64,000 nt of DNA from Cheilinus undulatus (taxonomy: Eukaryota > Chordata > Actinopteri > Labriformes > Labridae). Below, piece after piece: positions 26,720 to 37,200 of the stretch (its first letter is position 1; each line of letters opens with the position of its first letter). The DNA lies in NCBI RefSeq assembly GCF_018320785.1, contig NC_054876.1, positions 20,296,212 through 20,360,211 of the forward strand, in the 5' to 3' direction. The position numbers and the translations under genes were made by a program. A model generated the notes under the pieces. That model saw nothing but the letters and a program-made list of their open reading frames with translations, searched no databases and had not been told where the DNA came from.

Positions 26720-29450
26720 GTGGTTTTCAGAAATAACCTTTCACATGCTACATCCTCAAAAACAACACATGAAAATGCAGAGACACACTTTTACATTCTG
26801 TAAGGAGCATTACCGTGTCAACAACAGTGATATTCTATGAGCATTTGTTTTGTTTCTATAATCAAGCCCAGCTCACTCAGAGACAGCAGCAATGTCCTTG
26901 ATGTGAACATTTTCTCTTCATTATTCTGCAATGAACATTTCATTGTCCTAATGTCCAGTTGTATCACTGAATCTCTGATTTCTCTGTCCACTCATAAACC
27001 ATGAAAGTGGAGTTTCTGAAAACCTTCACCCAGGGAGGAGTTTTCAAAAAGGTGCATTTTCAGTGACCTAAAACCTGTTTACAATGTGCTCACATTACAA
27101 CCCAACTCCCAACTCTTAAAACGCATGCTGAAGCAGGTCGGCAGAGGAGCGAAATCAGCTTTTCTGTCGTGAAAAGTTTTCAGTGCTGCTTTTTTCTCTT
27201 TGTTTCATAAAGGAAGTTGGTGCAGTTGTGATTAAACATTCAAGCCAATTACAACACTGATGACAGCCATTACTATCAGCTCACTGTACAACTTAACACC
27301 TCCTGCAGCTACCACCTTATTTTACTCAAATGGCACTGATTGATTCAATCTGTTTTCAGGCTTGGCACAAATGCTTTGCAAGGTGGATTTGCCTGATGAC
27401 TTTCCTCACCTTGGACCTGGACGATACTGTTAACATCTCGGACTGGGATGTACTTGTCTACACAGAATAAAAACCCATACTTAATTGGAATAGACAAATA
27501 AATAAATAGTGATTTGTGATGTTACATAATTGCTCTGCAGCAACACAAAACCAAACCAAAAGTTTTTAACTTTTACTAACAGGTTTTAGGTTTTATGGAC
27601 TTCTGCTTTCATCACATCAACTTCTGTCTTTCATTTCCTGTGAAATTGTTCAATCTTCAGTGAAAACACCATGTGATGGATTTACTTTAAGGACAGAAGC
27701 ACGCGGCTCGGAAACAAATATGCACTCACATAGCTCCTGATTTATGATGTCAAGAAAATTATCTAAGGCATCAAAGTAGAAGATGAGTCACGTTACATCC
27801 TGATCACATAAACTGAACCTCATGAGTGAAATTTGACTCTTTTAGAGTGGAAACAAAGTAGCATGTTTTCTAAAAGGTAAATTAAATTTTTGGAGCATGA
27901 TATAAGTAAGAACATCAAGTCAAAGAGGATCAAAAACTGCACTATGGATGCAGCTTTTTGTGTGTTTTTTAATGTGGGACTAAATAGCTCGTGCCACTGC
28001 TTAAGTGGTAAATGAGCGGGCATTTTGCTATGATCAGCGTCAGAGCTGGGCCTGTTCTGTGTTATTAGATACACTATAAAACATTTACTGTGCAGCACAT
28101 GACTTATAGGTCTAATACAGGGATGCATGTTGTAACCAGGGCAACATTTGTCACATATGGCAGCGCATAACAAACCCTGACCTCACAAGTTCACCTATAA
28201 AATAACCCTCTGATAGGTGCGAACACACGTCTAATCATGATTTAATGTCTCTTCTCCGCTCATACGGGCCCCTCACATGCTAGCTGCTAGACTCCCAGCA
28301 AAGCCCAGTTTGAGAATACTGAATAAATCCAAATTAAACATGTCAAAAGAGCAATGAAAACACACAGGGCCTGATTTAGATTGTATCAGGGTGTAGCTGA
28401 CATGCAAGGGGGACGCCTCGGCTCGGTTAAGTCCCACTGGGATATGAAAGTTATCATTTCCTTTTCTCAAATCGAGTGTGGACAGATGAAGTCGTCAAAT
28501 ATTTATCTAACGTCCACAGAGACAGCTCTAAGGTTTTAAAAGCACTATGGAGATATTTAGATCTGAATCACTGGCAGTCAAAACATAGAGAGAGTAGATG
28601 GGAATGTATGCTGTGGACACAGTGCTTATTTTAGTTTCAGCTTGTTTGATGGGCCTTAAAACATTTTCTTTTTATTACTTTGGGTGACATTGATTTATAG
28701 GACACACTGGAGTAGTTTTCAATCATTTTTAGTGTCCTACAATTGAAGTAAAACTACATTTTCCCCTTAATTATATTTTTCTTTGTCAGAAATATAAACT
28801 GACTTTATTTAGAGCTAAGTATTTTAAATGCCTCATAATAACAAGCCTACAGATGGAAGAAAACTACTAATTCCTATCTTTAAAGGCAAAGTATTCTTCA
28901 TTTTGACAGCAATCATCTGACAAAAGAGGACATTTAAACAGTCAACAGCATGACATGAGAGATAAGTTTGGTTTGTTTCAATCAGATAATAAAGAAATTA
29001 GAAGTGAATGAGGGTAACCAATGAACAAGCAGTGAAGCATGAAAATTACTTTCTGAATTTAGTTTTTTGATACGATGGCACCCTCTGCTGGTTTTGATAC
29101 TGTAAAATACAATTCATGTTTCTCCAGTTACATTTGAGATCAATGCACCCCAGCAGTGCAAAAAAATCAGTTGGTCAGTGATCTGTATGAATCAACCCCA
29201 AGGTTTGGATCACATTATCTGTGGACTGATGAAATTTTAACATCATGATGTAAAACATAGTTACTGTTTGCAGAGTTACAGTTAAAAGTAAGCAAACACT
29301 GAGCTACAGAAATGAGGAATATTCAACCAGACTATCCACAGGTTTTTTTCTGCTGAATGCTACTGATTTGCTGATTGATGTCATGTTTATTTGTTCAGGT
29401 CTGTTGTTTGGGACATGTGTGGAACATCTGCTGCTCTTGGCCAGGACTAC
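26720..29450. other. Intergenic, nothing recognised besides a CTCF-like motif
   Basis: No gene recognised. The longest frame here (27820-28173, minus) does not resemble a known family and lacks splice or promoter context. The sequence GCTTTGCAAGGTGGAT near 27391 recalls one end of the 9-bp-duplication element but stands alone. Confidence 0.4.
29076..29091 (-). promoter_or_regulatory. Strong CTCF-like motif between tagln and pafah1b2
   Basis: On the minus strand the sequence is CCAGCAGAGGGTGCCA. It matches the CTCF core except for one T in the GGC position and is the best match noticed in the window. It lies between two tail-to-tail genes, a plausible insulator position. Occupancy is unknown. 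Confidence 0.35.
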
Positions 29451-29459
29451 CTAGAAAAA

Positions 29460-30206
29460 CAGATTTTTGTACCTGAGGGGGAATCAATGCCAAAAATATG
29501 GGGGGCCAGTGGAGGTCAGGAAAATCAATGCCTATTTTAAAGTTAACCTGCTAACCATATTTTACATTTAATCTGAATAATAACCACTCTTATCAGAGTT
29601 ACAAAGAAGCAATCTTATTTTTTAATGCTGTAGTACAAAGTGGCCTTTCTCAAAATGTAAACTCTTCTGAAAACATTTTTTTTTCCTAATGTTAACGAAT
29701 GGGCACATTTACTAAACCATTTGGAAATTAACATCAGACTTAATGGCTTAATGATAGCCAAACCATGATCGGCACATACTGAACATCAGGGTGCCAGAGA
29801 ATAAAGTAGAAGGAACAGAAATCACTTGAAAATAAAAAATACTGAAATAATTTCAAAAAGAAAAAAAGAGGCAAAATGGCTTAAAAGTGGCAAAATTTTG
29901 TTTAAAGAGGCACAAATGGGATAAAAGAGGCAAAATGAGTTAAAGGAGCAAAAGTCGGCAGAAAATGGTGAAAAGTGGTTAAAAAGTGACAAAAATGTGT
30001 TGAAAGTGGAAAAAATCAGCAGAAACAGAGGTTAAGGAGTGTCATGAATGAGTAATTTGAACATCAGAACTCAGAAACAGTTTGACACACCTTTCAGCTC
30101 TAAAGTGAAATAACTATTAGGGGCTATTCAACACACATATGTTGATATCATCAATAACACATTCACTGGGTTTTTCAGGGGCCCAGTCAGTTCTGTGGTT
30201 AGGTCT
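29460..30206 (+). mobile_element. hAT-like non-autonomous element, copy D
   Basis: It shares the body of copies A-C (GGGGGCCAGTGGAGGTCAGG; CTGAATAATAACCACTCTTA) and the 3' end CAGGGGCCCAGTCAGTTCTG. Its T-poor interior (about 29830-30020) carries words such as AAAAGAGGCAAAATGAGTTA. The 8-bp flanks do not match clearly, so its limits are approximate. Confidence 0.6.
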
Positions 30207-30333
30207 AGTGGGAATACTCCTGGTTAAATAAAGATTCAATTTTTAAAAATAATAAAATAATGAAAGCAATGTATATCAGCTGTAATAATGTGAAGACAAT
30301 TTGATCTGTGTTGACATAGAAAGAGTAGGTATG

Positions 30334-30790
30334 TAAGGCGCCCCAGCACTTGTGAGACTAACGTGGGTGGATACACCTACTAATGGTCCGGCTGTGCTGG
30401 CAGCGCTAGCAGTTGGCGGCGTGCTCCTTGATATTGGAGGTAAGGCCTGTTGATGAGCGTTTACTGCACGCCAGACAAACCATTCATTGAGCTTGGTCTC
30501 ATTCGTTGCAGTCTGTGCTCCAACAGAGGTGAGTGAACTCTCTGCAAAGGAAGCGTTCTACACCAGACTCAACTCTGTGGTAGATTTGGTCCCCAGGGGT
30601 GGTGCCTTGGTCATTCTTTGTGACTTCAATGCTACCACTTGCACTGACATGGAGGGCTACGAGGCATGTGTAGGTCCACGTTGCTCTAGAAAATCAAATA
30701 AAAGCTCCTCAATGCTCCTTGAATTTGCCAACAGAAACCTGATTTTTGGACTTGGTATTCAAAGATGGCGTCATGAGTGGACTTCAGGTC
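30334..30790 (+). mobile_element. LINE endonuclease remnant
   Basis: The frame 30487-30873 contains a block resembling the apurinic-endonuclease domain of RTE/Rex-type non-LTR retrotransposons: APTEVSELSAKEAFYTRLNS, then LVILCDFNATTCTDMEGYE and CVGP. In active elements the motif is usually GDFNA; here the Gly is Cys. It stops abruptly after the WRHEWTS region and is followed by unrelated sequence, so it is a truncated, inactive piece and not a host gene. Confidence 0.65.
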
Positions 30791-30819
30791 CAGCACCCTG
30801 GCTGCTGCCAGTAAATGCA

Positions 30820-31010
30820 TCAGTGTTCATTTTGGCAGTTATTTTTCTTTTTAGTCTGAGTTTTATTCTTTAAATGAAATGTATTTCTATCTTTTTAGTT
30901 TTAGTCTGGTTTCAACTGACAAAAACTCGCAGCATTTTAGTCTAGTTTTAGTCCATAAAGTCCTCACATTTTAGTCCTAACTTTTAGTCCAAGCATTTAA
31001 TTACTTGCCA
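30820..31010 (+). repeat. TTTTAGTCT-rich end of a dispersed repeat
   Basis: Repeated words TTTTAGTCT, TTTTAGTTTTAGTC and CATTTTAGTCC, beginning with GTGTTCATTTTGGCAG, match the familiar end of a teleost transposon family. The other end was not found, so this is a partial copy. Confidence 0.45.
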
Positions 31011-32940
31011 TCAGTATCAGTAATCAGTAAGAGGGTGAAGGCTTTTTCACAGCACTGTATGTCATTCTTCAGAAATACTGACCTACTGCAACAGCTTTTA
31101 CTGACATGAAACAACACACTACACACAAACTCAGCTCATTTATTTCCTTGTTTTGTTTTTTATTATTGGAATGCTTTATGTGACAACGAGCCAAAACAGT
31201 GCAAATGCATTATCGCACCAAACACGGTCTCCTTCAATCATCATCTCATCAAGCTTCATGTCTTATATTTACAAATGGGGTCACTTCTAGACACTCATAC
31301 ATCCCACTGACTTACACAATCCAGCACCACACATACTCTACACAACCGTCCCCATTAACACTTAAGGCACGCACACATACACTATTTATAACACAGCACG
31401 CAGATGTGCAGAGCTTAAGACAGCAGTAATGTCGGATAATTTGATGCTCGACAAAAGCCAAGTCAAGAGGAAACAGCTACAGTTAATGCTCACGGACGAA
31501 TGGTTTTCTTTACAAGACCTGTGATTGCTTTTTAGCTTTTAGCGTGACAATTTTCAGTACAGCTATGTTTTGTAGCTTAAACATGTGGCTACTTCAAAGT
31601 CCTAAAATATTCCATAATTTCAGCAAGAAGAGAAGACAGGTCCCGGGGGGGTCAATACAAAAACAGCAGGGAGAGAAACAAATAAGATGGTGAGCAACGA
31701 AATAAAGAGGTGCTTCTTGGAGAAAATACTGAAAATGATAAAAGAGGGAGAGGGAGAGAGAGAGAGAGCCTGTGTTTATTAGTTTAGTGTCTGACTGTCA
31801 ATCTCTGGAGTTTAGTGAAAGATACACATTTAAAAAGAAACTACTGCCTATCTTAACCATATCTCATGTTACGATGAGTAATGTGAGCTAAAAGCAGGAG
31901 GACTGGTGTATAAGGGACAAACACTTTTTTTTCATCACTGTATTATGACAGTGGAATATCATTGCCTAGCAGGAGTGTGCTTAAGTATCTTCTTTATAAA
32001 AATATGTAATTCAACATCTACTAAAGACACAATCAATAAGTCCTCCTACAGCACATTTAAAAAGCTGGCAGTTAGCGTTACAAAACATTTTGAATGTAAA
32101 CTTATTCTGAAGACAAAGCTGATGATCTGACCCAGAATCCGTTCTTCCTCTATTAATACACGTGCTGGAAGTTTAAGATGCCACAAATAGAAGCAGCAGG
32201 GTCAGATGTGATTTGCAAAATTATGAAGATAATTAGACGTGAAGTTTCAACAGCTTAAAATAACTTCATATGTTTGATTACATAACTGATGTTTACTATT
32301 TTTCATCTTCTCTAAAGCTGATGCTTAAAACATGCACGCAGCCAACACCGACGTTAAGGTTGAACCTTTAAGTGATATTCTCTGTATGTGTGGTCTGTGG
32401 ACAGAAAGGTGTCACCGTGGTATACAATGATCTTTTCAATTCTTTTGAAAGGTATCTAAAAAGTTGCACACTGTAATTTAGCAGAGAAGTACTTTTGGGA
32501 GTAAGTGCTTTTGTTTGTGTTAAATATCACAGAAACGACTGAGTTCATCAGAGTAAATTCATCTAAATTAATTGCTCCATGATTATATTTTAGGCAAATT
32601 CACCAAAGTGTGAGAAAAAAACCTTTTGCGTCAGGACTTCAAATATTAAATTTCTTCATTTTCAGGATATTTCGAAGCCTCAGAGGTAGAAGTGTGCAGA
32701 GTTCCATCAGAAAAGAAAAAAATGAGATACAACTGAAGATTTTCTTTCCCTTTTTAACCCTTACATGACTTGTGATGTCTACCACTAGGTAGTGTCCATT
32801 ACCATCGTTTTTTGCACTGGCAGCGCCCACAACCTCAGAGTGCTGCCTACCAGGGTTCATTGTTGCTAGATGACTTCTGCTACACTGATTGGTGTTCATT
32901 TGGTTTGTTTAAAAATGGGCGAACTGAGCTTGTGCTTTCA
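31010..32940. other. Region past the pafah1b2 3' end, no gene seen
   Basis: No coding exon recognised. It may include distal 3' UTR of pafah1b2 if more remote minus-strand AATAAA signals (for example at about 31138 and 31776) are used. Mammalian PAFAH1B2 transcripts have long 3' UTRs, so this is possible. Confidence 0.35.
31743..31769 (+). repeat. (GA)n microsatellite
   Basis: A short GA/GGGA run. No other feature in the immediate surroundings. Confidence 0.8.
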
Positions 32941-32941
32941 C

Positions 32942-32947
32942 TTTATT
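32942..32947 (-). terminator. pafah1b2: Candidate polyadenylation signal of pafah1b2
   Basis: The plus-strand TTTATT is AATAAA on the minus strand. It is the nearest canonical signal after the pafah1b2 stop and would give a 3' UTR of about 1 kb. A variant ATTAAA occurs much closer to the stop (33820-33825), and further canonical signals occur downstream. Confidence 0.4.
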
Positions 32948-33969
32948 CACAGAATTATTACCAAGAAAAACCTAAAAATAGTGCAAATAAAAATCCTGTC
33001 CTGGTAAAAGCAACAGCTCTACATCTGTGCATCATGTCCCCACATGCAAGAAGCAGCGTGCTTTGAAACACAGATCACAGCCTGTTGTGATTTAACCAAA
33101 GTGTCTGCACTCAGGTTCTGCCTGAACATTGTACCGAACAGTGCAAGCAAATAAATCAAGCTTTGGTTGTGCACTTTAAACAATTCAGACGTGCATAATG
33201 TCATGATATTCCACCACAATTTTTATAGAACTAAAATGAAGTGACGGTGTATGCCCAGTCTTAGTTACACCTCCACCTCTGTTGATGATATGAGAAGTTC
33301 TGCCCCTTCTTGATTTCGATTGGTCAGTGAAGGAGAAGTAACACTAAAGAGCACTGGAAAATGGGCACTAGCAGTGCAAATAAGAAAATAACAGCAATGG
33401 ACACAGGTCTGTATTTCTGTGGCTAGGTTGGGAACAGTTACTTTGTTGCATACTGGTTAGACATAAGACATTGTACAATATTAGATAATATTCTGCCTAC
33501 TGTGAGAATCTTTTGTAGTGGATCTTTTGTGTTTGAACAGAGCGTGTACAGTTGACTGTTGGTAGGAGGGAGTAAGGAGAAACCATCTTTTCCCCCTGAG
33601 ACTGGTGACAGGAGGAAGCAAATTCTTTATCTACAAGGCAGGATGAATCTGTTTGTGTGTGCCACTGCAGTCCCTCATGATCTCAGAGTATCTGTCTATG
33701 ATTCTGAGTAGTTTGACCTATATAAATGCTTAAACAACGAACGATCACAGTGTCTACATCTGTAGTGAGGTCTCTCTCCCTCTTTAGCACCTCTCCACAC
33801 CCGACCCTCCATTCATGATTTTAATCCCCCACCCCTTGACAGCCCATTCACATCAGGGTGTCTCCTCCCCCCTGTAAGTGAGCTCTTCCTCCTCCAGAAA
33901 CCAGAGACATGTCTCCCTGCAGCAGGTGAGACACGCCTCTGGGTAAACATGCTGATCGACCATTCGCCC

Positions 33970-34248
33970 TTAAACCAGCGATGCCCGCCTCTCCTCTGGC
34001 GTCTCCTCCAGTATCTGAAGCAGTAGGTCGCTGAGGGGCTTGGCGATGGTGCGGTAGCCTGAAGACGTCAGGTGGAGGAAGTCAAACATGTCCTGTGGGA
34101 TGATGGTCCCGTCAGAGTGGACAAAGTCCCCGCTTACATCCAGGAACTGAGCCTGGCCCAGACGAGGTAGCCAGGAGCGCAGGTACCCGTTTACTGCTGT
34201 GTTCTTCTCTCTCAGTGGGTTTGGACGCTCCCCTCGAGGCAACAAACC
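33970..34248 (-). CDS. pafah1b2: pafah1b2 last coding exon (catalytic Asp and His)
   Basis: It encodes residues 138-229 starting GLLPRGERPNPLREKN, with Asp193 and His196 in DMFDFLHL. The stop TAA is at 33972-33970. The acceptor is GTCTTCAG. The leading Gly codon and acceptor prove that the frame does not begin at the internal TTG. Confidence 0.93.
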   Translation of the reverse strand, partial: GLLPRGERPNPLREKNTAVNGYLRSWLPRLGQAQFLDVSGDFVHSDGTIIPQDMFDFLHLTSSGYRTIAKPLSDLLLQILEETPEERRASLV

Positions 34249-37200
34249 CTGAAGACCATAAAAATATTACAGACAGGTTAACCAGGGTCAGTTTTGCTGA
34301 TATTTGATACTGAAATATCATTGAGGGTAAACAAAAGATCTCTATTTGCACAGAGGTAAAAATGGCCTTTTCTAAATAAATTCAACTGAAACACAAACAT
34401 AAAAAACTTGACGATCTGCATTGAAGAGGTTTCATTTTTAACTTCTTTTTAGTGAACTTCTTTTTTTATTGCTGGGTCTTAAGCACAGTCTTGAGCTGTT
34501 TACACATATGAACTATTGAAAATTTAAAGACATTTTTTAGGTAGGCTGCACCAGAAATCTTCCTGAGTCGATTGTTACACATGAATCTCGCGGTACACCA
34601 ATCAGAAGTTGTGTGCATGTGTGAAAGCCCCTGAAGTGGAATTCCAGCTGTTTTTTCAGTAAATCTTTATTTTATATTACAGATCAGAAATTCTTCTAGA
34701 TTAACCTGGAATTTAGTATATTCTAACTTGAAGATGTGACCCAGGTAATTCGTGGATATCGGTAGCTTTTTAAAAAAAAAACTGCGTGCAAAAATAAAAT
34801 TAGACACTTTTCTAACTACTTACCAGGACTACAATCTTTGCTTTAGGAAGGCGGGAAGTGAGCAGCTGAGCAATAGCAAGAATACCTCCTGCAACCTGCT
34901 CTGCTGTGTGTTCATAGTTGTTGGTTCCTACCCACAGCACCACCACCTGGACAAAAAAAAAAAAAATCACAGTTATTACTCATGATTACTAACTGATTTT
35001 ACATCTGCATCTGTGTGAGAATTTCAAATAATAAGGCCTAAGTCAGTTGTTGAGTTGCCTTGAGAGGCAGCCACAGCTTTATACACAAAGTGTTCAAATT
35101 TCTTGGTTTTATACATTTTATAAGGACCCATTCATTGGAGGAAAGGTTGAAGAGATGTGCACTCAAGTAAGCTGTTATTCTCAAGTTTTCACACGTAAAC
35201 TTCTACCTGTTAACCCTCCTGTCTTCTCCATCAGATGTGCATCTAAGCCTGGTGTGCTGGAGTTTGACGGGCTGAAGTTTCTGTGTTAAGACTGTAATAA
35301 GACAGATGTAGGCCTAATCATTTCCAAGAAGCAGATAAATGTGAAAAAAGAAGTAGAAATGTAGCTGTGAAAAGGCTCTCTTTTTTCCAGCTGTGTTTGA
35401 AAGCAGGATGTGCTGCACTTTAAGAGATAATCCATGGGAAATTGAAGGCTCTAGTAGCTACATTTGTCCATGAAAAATTCATTATTGTAAGCAGATACCT
35501 TTGTTATAACAAGACTGAACTAGTGAAGCATTTTATTTTTATATGTCGTGAAATTTTGCTGTCACTCTACGATGTTGATTACATGCGGTTAACATGAAAA
35601 AGGAAAAATTTGTATAACGGAATTGGCATGTTGCTTTTCAAAAGGAGATTAATATTTCTCTTTTTCACATTTATATGCTTGCAATGCTCTAAAACCAGCT
35701 GTCTGCAACTTTGGGAGCTGAATCACTGCTACGGCTCAGTTCAAACTGCTGTGACTATCGCTAGCAATATTTTAAAATAGTTGTATTGCAGATCTTTGGT
35801 CTGAAATGGACTTTAGAGACAGTCACTAATGGTGCTTTCACATTAGGCCCAGATGTTTCAAACTACGCCGCAGCGCAATTCCTCCCCCTCCCCCTTCCCC
35901 CGCTGGCTTGCTTTCACACTAGCAACATCGAACTGTGCCCGGGCCCATTTGCGTATTTACTCAGTCTGAAACAGCAGGTGGCGGTATGCAAGTAGCTGGT
36001 TTACAACCCTGCCAGCGAAGAGAAAGAAGAAGAAGGTACCATGGCAACCACTGGGGTTATGACCTGAGCAAAGATTGTTTTTGTTTTGACCTGGCAAAAA
36101 GTCCATCCTGCAGCCATGAATGATTTAAAATCACTTTTTAAGATGCCAAAAACGTTGCTCTTCGCATCTGCACATCAGCTCAGAGGATTAAATGTTCGTG
36201 CTGAGCAGATACAGCGGTTTTTTGAGGTGACAGGAGACTTTTATTGCCTTTGCACCTCCTCTCACTGACTCCAACTACTGTTCATCTGTAATGTGAGTCA
36301 CAACAGACTGTTTATTGACTGGATTCTGATGATTTCCGCCCTTTCTAGAGGAAAAATGTGAACAAACTGCCGCGCTGTGGAAAGAAGTTTAGTTTTTACG
36401 ATGACGTCATAAAGCTGATACGTCACTCTGTCCTGTATCCAGGCGCAGCTGCATTCACATCTCATCTGAACTGAGCCAGAGTCCACTTGAATCGCGCTGA
36501 GACCACCTCCCCAAGTGGGCCGGGGCACGGTTTGTTTGCATTCACACTACTATAACAAACCTGACTTTGCGCTCAAGTGCACTCGGATCAGGGACTGGGC
36601 CCCTAATGTGAAAGCACCAAGACATTAGAGAAAAAATGCTCTTATTTGTCAGAAATAGGTAATACATATACTGTAATATTCTGACTTTTCCTAGTCAGAC
36701 CTGCTGACAGCTGTCTTTCTTGCATACACAAGTTTTCTTTTTTTGAAGTACTATAATTGATAACAAAAACACAATCCTTGGATTTTTTTCTTTAATGAAT
36801 ACTAAGTTATACTTAAAATAAAAATACTGACTGTTAAATGTTTATTGGAAAAAAACCTTTAGGAGGTTTAATTAGTATCTTTAATTTTCACTCTGACAAA
36901 TCTCCACCAAAGAATGTTAAGTGTCAAACCTCTCATCTCCTCCGTTCTCTTTTAAAATTCTGTCATCATTCATGATGGAAATGTCTTTATATATGTTGAA
37001 TAAAGCTTAGAAAAATAAAGCTTTAAATTAATGTTGAAATAACAGATGTCTTAGATGCTGCATGAACTTCACATTAGCAAAAGTTTTAAACACGTTTTAC
37101 CAATCCCTTTGTTTAATATTACTGAAATAAATCAAATCATAGAAACAGAAAAAAACACTTTAATTAGCTGAATTCTTCTTGACTCCAGAGTTACCAGTTA

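Noticed and set aside
27385-27405. A fourth copy of the 9-bp-duplication element
   Set aside because: Only GCTTTGCAAGGTGGAT resembles one end; the hairpin and the other end are absent nearby.
27820-28173. 117-codon minus-strand frame as a gene
   Set aside because: No similarity to a known family, no plausible promoter or splice sites, and its length is unexceptional for chance in 64 kb.
30487-30873. A 128-codon frame as a host gene
   Set aside because: Its centre matches a retrotransposon endonuclease domain, it is truncated on both sides, and the GDFNA motif is altered, so it is a LINE remnant.
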